Assembly (NCBI GenBank): GCA_020002265.1
Contig: CP048228.1
Location: 558,001 to 622,000, forward strand
Reading direction: 5' to 3'
DNA: 64,000 nucleotides
From: Anaplasmataceae bacterium AB001_6
GTDB taxonomy: Bacteria > Pseudomonadota > Alphaproteobacteria > Rickettsiales > Anaplasmataceae
Shown here piece by piece: positions 1 to 9,235 of this stretch (positions are counted from its first letter, which is position 1; each line of letters starts with the position of its first letter). The translations under genes and the position numbers were made by a program. Under the pieces are notes generated by a model. It had not been told where the DNA came from. It was given only the letters and a program-made list of their open reading frames with translations, and did not search any database.

Positions 1-840
1 ATATAATCTTGTATGATCGGTAGTAACAGGTATTCTTATATCACTAGGTGAGATATCTTCATCAATTTTAGTAACTTTTTTATCAGAACAAACAGCACAG
101 AAATCAAAAGATCTATCTTTTTCTTCTATCCATTCTTTTAGTGTCTGAGATAATAAGGATAGCGAAGGTACCATAAATAGTACAATAGATTTTTTCTGCA
201 TTATTTTTTCAGTTATTTTTAAGGCAGTAAAAGTTTTGCCTGTTCCACAAGCCATGATAAGTTTACCCCTATCACTAGTCCTAAAACCTGTAATAACATT
301 ATTTAATGCTTTTCTTTGGTGTGCTCTTAGTATTTTTTTACAAGTATCTTTTTTCTTTAATACAATAGGGTTTTTTTTATAATCGAATATACTCCAATCT
401 ATAGATTCATCTTGATAAATTGCATCTATTCCTATCCTTGTTAAAGGAATTATTTGGTTTTGAATGATATTTTCTGAATTTTTATTCCACTTATTCGTAG
501 TGGAAATAAACAAACGTTCTGAAAAATAATCTTTCCCTGAAGCAGCTAAAAAGGTATCTACATCATGTTTGTTAATTTGATGATTTTTATCGTAAAATTT
601 ACACTGAATTGCACAATAAGTATTTGAATTTTTTAATTTTGCTACTAGATCTATTCCAATATCATTCGTTTCTTTTAATGGAAAATCCTTCCATTCCCAA
701 ACTTTTTCGTATCTATCTTTATAAAAATAACTTAATTCTAAATAATTTTTCACTATCTTCTCAAAGATAGTTCCAACATCTCTAGGGCATAAGTTAAGAT
801 GTTTATAGTTTTCTAGCAATTCTTTTAAATTATTCCCCAT
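1..840 (-). CDS. Nuclease-helicase restriction-type protein, 5' part (runs off left edge)
   Basis: An open frame starts at ATG 840, preceded by a TAGGGT ribosome site, and stays open for 280 codons to the window edge. Residues about 1-110 resemble an Mrr-like PD-(D/E)xK nuclease: GID with Asp64, then IQCK with Gln79 and Lys81. After a linker there is a superfamily 2 helicase start: HQRKAL near 174-179 and a Walker A, ACGTGKT, at 197-203. This order matches the N-terminus of large 'predicted helicase' restriction enzymes (type ISP-like, nuclease + helicase + methyltransferase). Whether a methyltransferase follows cannot be seen. The alternative is a stand-alone nuclease-helicase defence protein. 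The domain reading is good; the system assignment is inference. Confidence 0.75.
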   Translation of the reverse strand, partial: MGNNLKELLENYKHLNLCPRDVGTIFEKIVKNYLELSYFYKDRYEKVWEWKDFPLKETNDIGIDLVAKLKNSNTYCAIQCKFYDKNHQINKHDVDTFLAASGKDYFSERLFISTTNKWNKNSENIIQNQIIPLTRIGIDAIYQDESIDWSIFDYKKNPIVLKKKDTCKKILRAHQRKALNNVITGFRTSDRGKLIMACGTGKTFTALKITEKIMQKKSIVLFMVPSLSLLSQTLKEWIEEKDRSFDFCAVCSDKKVTKIDEDISPSDIRIPVTTDHTRLY

Positions 841-1073
841 ACCCTACCCTATATTACAAGATATATGTAAGAATAATAATAAAATAAAATAATTAATTTT
901 TTAAAAAAATAAAAATTACTATACTATATGCACAACATATCTATATCGTTGTGATACAATTTTAAATCTCCAATTATATTCCAATACCTTGGTTAAGATG
1001 CTGGCGATTTTTCTATAATTTTTTGATTTTCATAGAAAATATGTACCATGAACATCTATCAGAAGTTGCTTAA

Positions 1074-2966
1074 TTACTTTAAAAAAGTCCTTAATTTACT
1101 AGATCTAGTAGGGTTGCGTAATTTTCTCAAAGCTTTTGCTTCTATTTGCCTGATTCTTTCTCTTGTAACATTATATTTATTTCCAACTTGTTCTAACGTT
1201 AGACTATTATTTTTGGTACTCATGGTTCCAGTACCACTATTTACATTGTTAGATAGACCAAATCTAAATCTTATAATTTTTTCTTCTCTGGGTGATAAAC
1301 CAGATAATGCTTCATCAATAACCCACTTTAAATTTTTTGACAAAAGTATATCTATTTGGCTTTTAATATTCTTATCTTCAATAAAATCACCAAAATATCC
1401 CCCACTATTATCATCATTGCCGATAGGTGTTTGTAAACTTATAGGATCTTGATTGACTTTCATTGCTTTACGAACCTTATCTACTGACATCTCACATTTT
1501 GATGCCAATTCTTCAATCGTAGGATCATCGCCTGTAACGTGTAACATGCGTCTTTTAGCCTTCATAACCTTGTTAGAAGTTTCATGTATATGTACAGGTT
1601 TTCTTACTATGCTACCAAAATCAGCAATAGCTCTTGTTATAGCTTGTCTTACCCACCATGTTGCATAGGTAGAAAACTTATGACCTCTAGTATGATCAAA
1701 TTTATCTACGGCTCTCATAAGACCTATATTACCTTCTTGTATTAAATCTGGAAAAGGCATTCCACGATTTGCATATTTTTTTGCTATTGATATTACAAGT
1801 CTTAAATTAGCTTGTACCATTTTATGCTTTGCTAAATCAGAGTTATTGACGTGAAGCATGATTTTATTAGTAAAAATATACTTAAATAAATTCAAATCAA
1901 TTTTCACTGATTGCTCTATTGCATCAAGTTGTGTGTATATATCTTCAATTTCTGGATAAGAGCTAATAGAAACATTTTTTTGTAATAAAGAATTAAAAAA
2001 ACATTTATCTAATAATGATTTATTTTTTTTGAATAAAATGGCTTTATCAATTAAATTATTTTGCGTACAAAGTTTAATCAATTGTGACTCTAGTCTAAGT
2101 ATTCGAGCGTTTATCTCATTAAACTCTTTTATCAAATAATTGATGATTTTTTCACTAAATTTCAATTTTTCTAAAGAATTAAATAAATTATCATATAATA
2201 CGGATAATTCCTTTGTTACATTAATATTAGATTTATCAGAGCTTATTTTTAAATTGTTATTTGCTTCAACCAAAATTTGTATTTTATCGCATATTTTTAG
2301 TGCTTCCGAAAATATTGTACATACTGTTGGTAACAATTCTGTTTCTAATTCTAGTAATGATTTATTTCTAAATTCATTATCATTCAAATTTTCTTTATCT
2401 TCTTTATCTTCTTTATCTTCTTTATCTATTGACTCTTCAGAGTTTAAAAAGTTTGAAAAAAAACTTGCTTCTAAATCTAATATTTCTCTCAATCTTATTG
2501 TTGGTGTAACATCTTCATTTTCAGACTTAATCTTAGATTTCCAATCTGACATTTTAATGGCAAACATAGGCATCATCAGTATACCTTTAAATCTCTCCAT
2601 TTTTTCTTTTACTATTATCTTAGATATCTCAACTTCTTCGTTTCTGTTTAATAAACTAAGATTGCTTATTGCTTTTAGGTACATTCGTACAGGATCATCA
2701 CCGCTGACGTATCCACCAGAAGATTCTTCATCCATGCTTTCAGAATCATCTTCTTCTGCATTTAATGGCTGTTCCTTTGCTATTTGCTCGGCTTCATCAT
2801 CATCATCAATAACATTTGCTTCTAATGTATTAATAGAATCATCATCTCTTCCAAAAAAATCTACTCTATCTTTTATCATATTAGAACTATCAGAATTGTT
2901 ATCCATTAAATCCTTAAATGATGTAAAATTTCCTCTTTTATCTGAATTTTTATGATTTTCACTCAT
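1074..2966 (-). CDS. rpoD: RNA polymerase primary sigma factor RpoD (sigma-70)
   Basis: 630 residues. Directs RNA polymerase to housekeeping promoters. Visible in order: an acidic N-terminus; region 1.2 (GDDPVRMYLKAI); a long divergent non-conserved insert; region 2 (NLRLVISIAKKYANRGM, DLIQEGNIGLMRAVDKFD, STYATWWVRQAI); region 3; and region 4 ending with the helix-turn-helix VTRERIRQIEAKALRKLR. The longest frame begins at a TTG at 2990. I place the start at ATG 2966 because an AAGAGGAA ribosome site lies just before it. The insert holds a Lys-Glu-Asp tandem repeat encoded by four 9-base units. Divergent from prfB. Confidence 0.97.
   Translation of the reverse strand: MSENHKNSDKRGNFTSFKDLMDNNSDSSNMIKDRVDFFGRDDDSINTLEANVIDDDDEAEQIAKEQPLNAEEDDSESMDEESSGGYVSGDDPVRMYLKAISNLSLLNRNEEVEISKIIVKEKMERFKGILMMPMFAIKMSDWKSKIKSENEDVTPTIRLREILDLEASFFSNFLNSEESIDKEDKEDKEDKENLNDNEFRNKSLLELETELLPTVCTIFSEALKICDKIQILVEANNNLKISSDKSNINVTKELSVLYDNLFNSLEKLKFSEKIINYLIKEFNEINARILRLESQLIKLCTQNNLIDKAILFKKNKSLLDKCFFNSLLQKNVSISSYPEIEDIYTQLDAIEQSVKIDLNLFKYIFTNKIMLHVNNSDLAKHKMVQANLRLVISIAKKYANRGMPFPDLIQEGNIGLMRAVDKFDHTRGHKFSTYATWWVRQAITRAIADFGSIVRKPVHIHETSNKVMKAKRRMLHVTGDDPTIEELASKCEMSVDKVRKAMKVNQDPISLQTPIGNDDNSGGYFGDFIEDKNIKSQIDILLSKNLKWVIDEALSGLSPREEKIIRFRFGLSNNVNSGTGTMSTKNNSLTLEQVGNKYNVTRERIRQIEAKALRKLRNPTRSSKLRTFLK
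2391..2428. repeat. 9-base tandem repeat inside rpoD (Lys-Glu-Asp repeats)
   Basis: About four consecutive copies of the 9-base unit atcttcttt (plus strand) encode repeated Lys-Glu-Asp in the non-conserved region of the sigma factor. The in-frame unit means copy number can vary without breaking the gene. Confidence 0.8.
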
Positions 2967-3142
2967 TATTATTATATTCCTCTTTATCAATTTATTAATT
3001 AATTCGAAAAGAATTCACTAAATTTTTATTAAAAAATTCTTCTATCAGCAACTTTGATGAAACATGTAAAGTTAGTAACAAAAATTATACAGCATCTTTA
3101 TGAAAAATGTTATGAATACTCAAATTGTATAATGTATTATCA

Positions 3143-3171
3143 TTGACATACAATATATAAAGCACTATCTA
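3143..3171 (+). promoter_or_regulatory. Candidate sigma-70 promoter of prfB, with overlapping palindrome
   Basis: A perfect -35 hexamer TTGACA (3143-3148) lies 17 bases before TATCTA (3166-3171), about 60 bases upstream of the prfB start. The -10 is part of a small palindrome, TATCTA-TTA-TAGATA (3166-3180), which could be an operator. No start site has been mapped; this is a sequence match only. Confidence 0.5.
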
Positions 3172-3233
3172 TTATAGATAATATTTTGTTATTGTTAATA
3201 TTAGTTAAACAATATTTTTTATTTCTTGTTTAT

Positions 3234-4335
3234 ATGGATAAAACAAATTTAATATATGAAAAATTTTCAGAAGATCTAAATTTTATTAAGAGGTCTCTTT
3301 GACGTTGATAACAATAAAGTTAAGATTGAACAGATAGATTCTCAATTATTATCAGCCAGTTCTATAATGACTGATATCAATCATTATAATTCTCTTTTAA
3401 AAGAGAAAAGTAAACTTGAAAATAAAATAAAAATCTTTGTAAGTCTAGAGAAAGATATTTCTGAAGCTATCCAATTTTATGAAGCCTTCTTTGAAGATGA
3501 AAATAGTGAAGAATTTGATATCGAATTAAACAATATTGTTGATTCCTTAGAAAAAAAAATAAGCATCATCAAAACGCAATGCATGTTTAAAAATGCTGAA
3601 GATTTTAACGATTGTTTTTTGGAGTTACAATCAGGTGTAGGAGGAAATGATAGTAATGATTGTGCATCTATTATGCTAAGAATGTATATAAGATGGTCTG
3701 AAATATATCACAATTATAAAATTGAGATTACAGATAAGGTTGTTGGGGATGAAGCTGGTATAAAAAGTGCAATTATAAAAATTAAAGGTGATAACGCATA
3801 TGGTTGGTTAAAAAATGAATCGGGAGTGCATCGATTTGTACGAATATCTCCATTTAATGCTAATGGTAAAAGACAAACAAGTTTTGTAAATGTTAAAGTC
3901 TCTCCGATTGCTGATGATGATATAGATGTGAAAATATCACAATCAGATTTAAAAATAGATACATTCAGATCTTCTGGAGCTGGAGGTCAACATGTCAATA
4001 CAACAGACAGTGCAGTACGTATAACACACATTCCTACAGGAATTGTAGCGCAATGCCAAAACAATAGATCTCAGCATAAAAACAAAGAAGAGGCCATGAA
4101 ATTATTAAAATCCAGAATGTATGATAATCTCTTAAAAGAGATAAATAACGAAAAGACTGAACAACATAAACATAGTCAAGATATCTCTTGGGGAAATCAA
4201 ATTAGATCTTATGTGTTACATCCTTATCAAATGATAAAGGATAATCGTAACAATTCTCAATTTTCAAAAATTAATGAGGCTTTGGATGGAAACTTAGATC
4301 CCATAATTATTAATTATATAAACTCTTGTAATTAA
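3234..4335 (+). CDS. prfB: Peptide chain release factor 2, read through a programmed +1 frameshift
   Basis: RF2 releases finished proteins at UGA and UAA codons. The gene starts at ATG 3234, runs 22 codons to an in-frame TGA (3300-3302), then continues in the +1 frame from GAC 3301 to the stop at 4335. The joined product is 366 residues, the normal RF2 length. Diagnostic motifs are the SPF stop-recognition tripeptide (RFVRISPFNANG) and the GGQ catalytic loop (SSGAGGQHVNTTDSAVR). A plain ORF call finds only the downstream part from 3367. Convergent members of the neighbourhood are unrelated; rpoD is divergent upstream. Confidence 0.95.
3288..3303 (+). promoter_or_regulatory. prfB +1 programmed ribosomal frameshift site
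   Basis: The sequence AAG AGG TCT CTT TGA C combines an internal Shine-Dalgarno-like AAGAGG, a 3-base spacer, the slippery CTT and a weak UGA-C stop. Element order and spacing match the known E. coli site (AGG GGG TAT CTT TGA C). Low RF2 slows termination at the UGA and favours slippage, so RF2 controls its own synthesis. Confidence 0.93.
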
Positions 4336-4340
4336 CTAAA

Positions 4341-4361
4341 TATACTATTTTATATAGTATA
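4341..4361 (+). terminator. AT-only hairpin after prfB, weak terminator candidate
   Basis: An 8-base stem TATACTAT / ATAGTATA with a 5-base loop lies 5 bases after the prfB stop. It is AT-rich and has no clear T-run after it, so it may be an RNA-stabilising stem instead of a true terminator. Confidence 0.3.
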
Positions 4362-4378
4362 TTCCATTAAAAGAAGAA

Positions 4379-4654
4379 GTGTTATATATCACATTTTTTA
4401 TGTCAATAATAAAATTATATTTAATAAAATATGGTTTACCCTTTTTATCAGGTTTAATAGGATTATTAGGGATATTTTTTTTCTTTTTCTCTTTTTTTTA
4501 TCAACGGTATATATTATCTTTTATAGTTGTATTACTTGTTACATTGTTAGAATTTTATATTTCTTTTCTAATATTTAAGTATAAGCCTTTCTTAATAGCT
4601 TATTATAATAGCAAGATAAATATCAAAGTGACAACTGAAAAGAAAAAAGATTAG
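4379..4654 (+). CDS. Small two- to three-helix membrane protein, unrecognised
   Basis: About 91 residues, mostly hydrophobic, with membrane segments around residues 10-38 and 44-66 (FLSGLIGLLGIFFFFFSFF and ILSFIVVLLVTLLEF) and a short basic tail ending in EKKKD. I do not recognise a family. The start is ambiguous: GTG 4379 just after AAAAGAAGAA, or ATG 4400, giving 84 residues. Its stop TAG overlaps the stop of the convergent M14-like gene (4651-4654). Confidence 0.6.
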   Translation: MLYITFFMSIIKLYLIKYGLPFLSGLIGLLGIFFFFFSFFYQRYILSFIVVLLVTLLEFYISFLIFKYKPFLIAYYNSKINIKVTTEKKKD

Positions 4655-5394
4655 CTAGATATATCAATATTAATTTTTTGTACTAGAACATCTTTTATAA
4701 ATAGAAGCATTTTTTTATTTTGTGTATATCTATGTTGCATAACTTCTAAATTTATATAAGGAATATTATTTTTTCCACAATAAATAGATAAAGATCCATC
4801 ATCACATGCTTTTTCATTATTCTGGAGAATCACGTTATATTTTTTCTCTAAGATTATCAAATTATATATTTTTTCATCCGTTACAAGGAAAAAATCACTT
4901 GTATTATTTTTATCTATAAAAAATATATCTTTACAGTCATTATAAAATTTTCCAAAAGGTAGATAATTCCTTAGAGAGTAATCTAAACCACTGTTATTAT
5001 GTACAGCTATTATTACTTTATATTTTATAATAATATTTGTTATCAAGCTTGATATTTCAGAAGTAAAATTCATAAAATCTTTCTGTTCGCTAGAATTAAG
5101 AAATTGAAATGAATTTAATATCAACTCCCTTCCGACATCAGTAAATATTCTATTTGGATCAAAGCAAGTATTATGTTTATACTCTATAAATCTAGAAGGC
5201 AGCCCACCGATTTTTTCTCTGTATTTAAAATATAAAAAATCAAAATAAGGACTGATATTACAAACATCTAGCGCAGAGTTCACAGCAGTTAATTCATCAG
5301 AATGCAGAGAAATTAGAAGAATATCATTCTTTCTGGAGTGATTAGATAAAAAGGAAACGTATTTATCAATAAAGCTATTATTGAGGAAATTCAT
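4651..5394 (-). CDS. Putative M14/AstE-like zinc hydrolase
   Basis: 247 residues. The frame is open further upstream, but that extension lies across tRNA-Cys, so I start at ATG 5394, 15 bases after the tRNA. Motifs recall zinc carboxypeptidase/aspartoacylase-type proteins: LISLHSDE (His31, Glu34, candidate zinc ligands), CFDPNRIFT near 77-85, a downstream VIIAVHNNSG with a third possible ligand His, and DDGSLSIYCG...IPYINLE near the C-terminus. Substrate is unknown; peptidoglycan peptides or acylated amino acids are possible. No signal peptide is apparent, so it may be cytosolic. Likely co-transcribed with tRNA-Cys and ubiE. Confidence 0.6.
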   Translation of the reverse strand: MNFLNNSFIDKYVSFLSNHSRKNDILLISLHSDELTAVNSALDVCNISPYFDFLYFKYREKIGGLPSRFIEYKHNTCFDPNRIFTDVGRELILNSFQFLNSSEQKDFMNFTSEISSLITNIIIKYKVIIAVHNNSGLDYSLRNYLPFGKFYNDCKDIFFIDKNNTSDFFLVTDEKIYNLIILEKKYNVILQNNEKACDDGSLSIYCGKNNIPYINLEVMQHRYTQNKKMLLFIKDVLVQKINIDISS

Positions 5395-5409
5395 ATACTT
5401 AAAATAAAA

Positions 5410-5480
5410 AGGCCAGGACCGGAATTGAACCGATTTACAAGGATTTGCAGTCCTCTGCATAACCAATCTGCCACCTAGCC
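5410..5480 (-). tRNA. tRNA-Cys (anticodon GCA)
   Basis: 71 nt. The acceptor stem GGCTAGG pairs with CCTGGCC (one G-T wobble) and the discriminator is U, as usual for tRNA-Cys. The anticodon loop CTGCAAA gives GCA, and the T-arm carries GGTTCAATTCC. CCA is not encoded. It sits between ubiE and the M14-like gene. Confidence 0.95.
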
Positions 5481-5519
5481 AAATCAATCAACCTCTAGTC
5501 TATCATTATTTCATATTAT

Positions 5520-6224
5520 TCACAATGTATCTGGTTTCCAAGCAATAAAAATATTTACTATTCCTCCAGATAAAGGATAAATTTTTACATCTTCAAAACC
5601 GGCTGACATTATCATTCCTTTAAAGACCTCTTTATGAGGAAAATTTCTAATGCTATCAATTAGATATTGATACGCTTCTTTATTATCAGTAACCATTCCA
5701 CCTACGATAGGTATAAATCTTGAATATAAATCATATAAATTTGCGATTATAACATTTTCTGGAACTCCAAATTCCATACATAATAATTGTCCTCCTGGCT
5801 TTATTATTCTATATGCTTCTTCTAAAGTTTTGGTGATGTTATATACGTTTCGTATACCAAATGATATTGTATACGTCGTGAAAGTATTTATTTTAAAAGG
5901 CATTTTCTCTCCTTCACAGCATATTAAATCAATTTGTGAACCTCTATTTAACATTTTTTCTTTGCATATTTTAAGCATTTGAATGTTTGGATCGCAACCA
6001 ATTATAAAACTGTTATTATAAAATTTATTTTGCATTTTATGTATTATATCTCCTGTGCCGCAAGCTACATCTATCATGCACATTTTCTCATGAGATAAAA
6101 TTTTGTTGACAAAATGATTTTTCCAAATATCATGAATACCGAGACTCATAATGTTATTCATCAAGTCATATTTTGTTGCTACTGAACTAAATATTTCATA
6201 AACTGTGTTTTTTTTATTTTTCAT
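5520..6224 (-). CDS. ubiE: Ubiquinone/menaquinone biosynthesis C-methyltransferase UbiE
   Basis: 234 residues. A SAM-dependent methyltransferase that C-methylates the benzoquinol ring in ubiquinone synthesis. Evidence is the N-terminal FSSVATKYDLMNNIMSLGIHDIWK, the SAM loop DVACGTGD, and the family motifs SFGIRNV and EFGVP. The longest frame begins at TTG 6230; ATG 6224 is preceded by AAGAGAA at good spacing. tRNA-Cys follows 39 bases downstream. Works with UbiH in this window. Confidence 0.95.
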   Translation of the reverse strand: MKNKKNTVYEIFSSVATKYDLMNNIMSLGIHDIWKNHFVNKILSHEKMCMIDVACGTGDIIHKMQNKFYNNSFIIGCDPNIQMLKICKEKMLNRGSQIDLICCEGEKMPFKINTFTTYTISFGIRNVYNITKTLEEAYRIIKPGGQLLCMEFGVPENVIIANLYDLYSRFIPIVGGMVTDNKEAYQYLIDSIRNFPHKEVFKGMIMSAGFEDVKIYPLSGGIVNIFIAWKPDTL

Positions 6225-6265
6225 AATCAATTATTCTCTTTATAAGTGAGATAAAAATCTTTTTA

Positions 6266-6292
6266 GGCTTTACGTCATTATAAATTAAAGCC
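6266..6292. other. Inverted repeat in the ubiE-cckA divergent spacer
   Basis: GGCTTTA (6266-6272) is repeated inverted as TAAAGCC (6286-6292). It lies between the two divergent start regions and could be an operator or hairpin. No function is assigned. Confidence 0.25.
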
Positions 6293-6383
6293 CTTTTTAA
6301 GTATAAATTAATTTATTTTGCAAATATTTATAATATATTTTGTAAAATTTTCTCTATTTTTTTTTATTAATTTTGTATTCTAT

Positions 6384-8717
6384 ATGGATAGAAGGTATTT
6401 GTTAAGCACCAATAGCAAAAATTTTTTAAACAGAAAAACCATATCTTTTTTCTTATATTTTACAATTTTTTCTTTGGTAATTTTATTATCTTCGATTTTA
6501 TCACATTATTTCATATATAAGCACGAAGAGAATTTCTACCGTATCATGATATACGATATAATATTATTATCATCAATATTAGCATCCATTCTACTTTTCA
6601 TTATCTATTTTTTAAACCTAAAAAAAGTATATGAAATGCAAAATATGTTTTTCTCTGCTTCTTTAAAATATTTAACAAAATTTTTCCTTATAATAGATAA
6701 CAAGGGAAAGATAATTTATTGTGATAACAATAGTGAATATAATTTAAGAAAGATAACAAATTTCAAAGCACCACTTACTCAATGTAATATTTTTGATATA
6801 TTCAAAAATTCAGAGATACATCATATATTGCGTCAGTCTTTATCTTTTAAATATAATTCTAATTTTTTTATCTATAATAATCAGAAGATATGCATTAATT
6901 CTTTAGATAAGCCATATGATTTCTTTTGTATTTATATTTTATCTGGAATTGCCAATTATTTTGATAATTCCATGCGTAACATACTTAAAACAAAAAAGAT
7001 ATCTAGAGTATGCACTGACGTTGATGGATATTTGATTAAAAAATTTAACGAAAATATTGAAATTAATGATGATGAGAAAGTTCATATATCTCAAATATTT
7101 ACTCCCAAAAGTGATGTTAAAGGTATCATACACAATGTAAAAGATAATATAGAAAGCGTATTTTATAATACAGAAGAAGCCTTTTTCAATAAAGAAAAAA
7201 TATTTATATACTTATTTCAAGAGATAAATATAAGTGATATAGATGAATTGCATAAATCACCTATTATAACTTTCAATACTGATCTCAATGGTGATATATT
7301 AGCTAAAAATAAGATATTTAAAGAAGCTTTTGGTGATAAGATAAAAAATATATCAGAGATCATAGAATATAAACAAAATATAAAATTGTCTAATTTACCC
7401 AACCCTTTACTAACTAGTCTAATTAACGGAAATTATGTGAGAATATATAGTCTAATTTCGCATAATATAATCACTTTTTATATTATAGACAATTCAGAAA
7501 TTGTTCATTTACAAAACCAATTATCTCATTCACAAAAAGTTAGTTCCATAGGTCAGTTAGCAGGTGGTATAGCCCATGATTTTAATAATATACTTACGGG
7601 TATATTGGGATTTTGTGACCTATTAATTGAAAAAGATGCTAAAAACAGCAATATTGGGGAAATAATAGAGATTAGAAATAATGCGCAAAGAGGTACCTAT
7701 CTTGTTGCTCAGATTATGTCTTTTGCAAGAAAACAATCTTTGAAACCTAAGGTATGTAACTTAAATACAGTACTCTCTAATACTACAAAATTTCTTTCAC
7801 AAGTTATAGGAGAAAATATTAATTTTGATATAAAATACGATAAAAATTTATGGTTTGTAAAAATAGATGATGCTCATTTTCAACAAATAATTGTTAATTT
7901 AATTATTAATTCTAAAGATGCACTAGAAGATATCAATAATGCATTTATAAAAATAAGAACTTATAATAAGAATATTATAAGTAAAGATAAAAACGAAGCA
8001 ATCTATGATGGAATACCGGTTGGAGAATATGTTGCTGTTTCAATACATGACAATGGCTACGGAATCAAAAAAGAAAATATAGAGAAAATCTTTAATCCTT
8101 TTTATACAACAAAAAGTACAGGAAAAGGTACCGGGCTCGGATTATCGACTGTATATGGTTTAGTTAATCAGATGCAAGGGTATATTAAGGTTAATAGTGA
8201 TGAAAAGGGTGGAAAAACAATATTTTATATCTATTTTCCCAGAAGTCATGACTCTTCTGTGATAGAAATTGATAACAAAGATCAAATAAATAATGATGTT
8301 GTTGACATAATAGATAACGAAAATAATAACGTTAATATTATGATTGTTGAAGATGAAAAATCAGTAAGATTATTGTTAGAGAAATTTTTGATTAAACATT
8401 CCTATAATGTAATAACTGTTGAATCCAGCAAAGATGCAGTAGAATATTTTAGATCTCTTACAAGCAATAATAATAATTCTAATAAAAAAATTGATTTAAT
8501 AATAAGTGATGTAATAATGCCAGATTTAAATGGTCCAGAAATGATAAAGCAAATATTTAATATATTTAGTGACATCAAAGTATTGTTTATTTCAGGTTAT
8601 TCTAATGATCTTCTAAAAGATAAAAATATACCTATAGAGTTTCAACATATTGCAAAACCTTTTGCAATGAAAGAACTTCTTAAGAAAATCAAAGATATGA
8701 CAGTAGAAAAAGTATAA
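6384..8717 (+). CDS. cckA: Hybrid sensor histidine kinase CckA
   Basis: 777 residues from ATG 6384 (a TTG at 6318 would add 22). Two membrane helices near 19-43 and 55-80, a PAS-like sensing region, HisKA with phospho-acceptor His398 in GGIAHDFNN, an HATPase domain (NLIINSKDAL, DNGYGI, GTGLGLSTVYG), and a C-terminal receiver domain with Asp709 in ISDVIMPDLNGPEM. The architecture is that of CckA, which phosphorylates or dephosphorylates CtrA through ChpT in the alphaproteobacterial cell-cycle relay. ChpT and CtrA are not in this window. It converges with the PAS_5 gene 3 bases away. Confidence 0.9.
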   Translation: MDRRYLLSTNSKNFLNRKTISFFLYFTIFSLVILLSSILSHYFIYKHEENFYRIMIYDIILLSSILASILLFIIYFLNLKKVYEMQNMFFSASLKYLTKFFLIIDNKGKIIYCDNNSEYNLRKITNFKAPLTQCNIFDIFKNSEIHHILRQSLSFKYNSNFFIYNNQKICINSLDKPYDFFCIYILSGIANYFDNSMRNILKTKKISRVCTDVDGYLIKKFNENIEINDDEKVHISQIFTPKSDVKGIIHNVKDNIESVFYNTEEAFFNKEKIFIYLFQEINISDIDELHKSPIITFNTDLNGDILAKNKIFKEAFGDKIKNISEIIEYKQNIKLSNLPNPLLTSLINGNYVRIYSLISHNIITFYIIDNSEIVHLQNQLSHSQKVSSIGQLAGGIAHDFNNILTGILGFCDLLIEKDAKNSNIGEIIEIRNNAQRGTYLVAQIMSFARKQSLKPKVCNLNTVLSNTTKFLSQVIGENINFDIKYDKNLWFVKIDDAHFQQIIVNLIINSKDALEDINNAFIKIRTYNKNIISKDKNEAIYDGIPVGEYVAVSIHDNGYGIKKENIEKIFNPFYTTKSTGKGTGLGLSTVYGLVNQMQGYIKVNSDEKGGKTIFYIYFPRSHDSSVIEIDNKDQINNDVVDIIDNENNNVNIMIVEDEKSVRLLLEKFLIKHSYNVITVESSKDAVEYFRSLTSNNNNSNKKIDLIISDVIMPDLNGPEMIKQIFNIFSDIKVLFISGYSNDLLKDKNIPIEFQHIAKPFAMKELLKKIKDMTVEKV

Positions 8718-8720
8718 ATC

Positions 8721-9164
8721 TTAAAGAAAGAAATAATTAAAAGCTCCTATTATTTGATCCACTTTATTATCATTTTTTCCTAATGGCAAGAAACATTGTC
8801 TAAACTTTAAAACGTATTCCATAGTCTCTGCCTCAGATTCATCGATAACCGAATCCTTACTATCTATTACTGATTCTATGTAACTTACAATACCTTCTAA
8901 ATCTTCGGATATAATTGGTATATTATACTCAAAATTATGCTCTTTATGGAGATCTACAATCTTTTTACCTATATGAGTCAATTGATAGTCAGTCATTCCT
9001 TTCTTATCCGAATAATTTATTTTAATTAGAAAGCCATAATCATCCCAAATATCAGAAAGTTCTTCCAAATCTATATCATCAATACTAGGATACAATCTGT
9101 CTTTTCTTACCTTATTCCAATAATCACGAAGTCTGTTTATTATTCTCCTTTCAAAACTTACCAT
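8721..9164 (-). CDS. PAS_5 (DUF1330-unrelated) PAS-like alphaproteobacterial protein
   Basis: About 147 residues from ATG 9164; the longer frame begins at a TTG. The N-terminal pattern RLRDYWNKVRKDRLYPSIDDIDLEEL, with a hydrophobic FLIKINY strand, matches the alphaproteobacterial PAS_5 family, small single-PAS proteins of unknown ligand. The C-terminus ends with LPLGKNDNKVDQIIGAFNYF, like the closing strands of a PAS domain. No output domain is visible. It may belong to the sdhB run upstream, with a 71-base gap. Confidence 0.65.
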   Translation of the reverse strand: MVSFERRIINRLRDYWNKVRKDRLYPSIDDIDLEELSDIWDDYGFLIKINYSDKKGMTDYQLTHIGKKIVDLHKEHNFEYNIPIISEDLEGIVSYIESVIDSKDSVIDESEAETMEYVLKFRQCFLPLGKNDNKVDQIIGAFNYFFL

Positions 9165-9235
9165 TGAAAAAAACCAAATTAGAAAGCTATATGAAATTAT
9201 GAACAATAAAAACTAACAATGGGTAAATTAGAATA

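Noticed and set aside
1048-1668. Open frames on the plus strand opposite rpoD
   Set aside because: They mirror the conserved sigma region 3-4 coding sequence on the other strand and have no ribosome site or recognisable product.
2140-2955. 271-codon plus-strand frame opposite rpoD
   Set aside because: Serine-rich shadow of the acidic N-terminal part of RpoD; low-complexity antisense translation.
5395-5487. N-terminal extension of the M14-like gene
   Set aside because: It runs entirely across tRNA-Cys; the tRNA is certain, so the start was moved to 5394.
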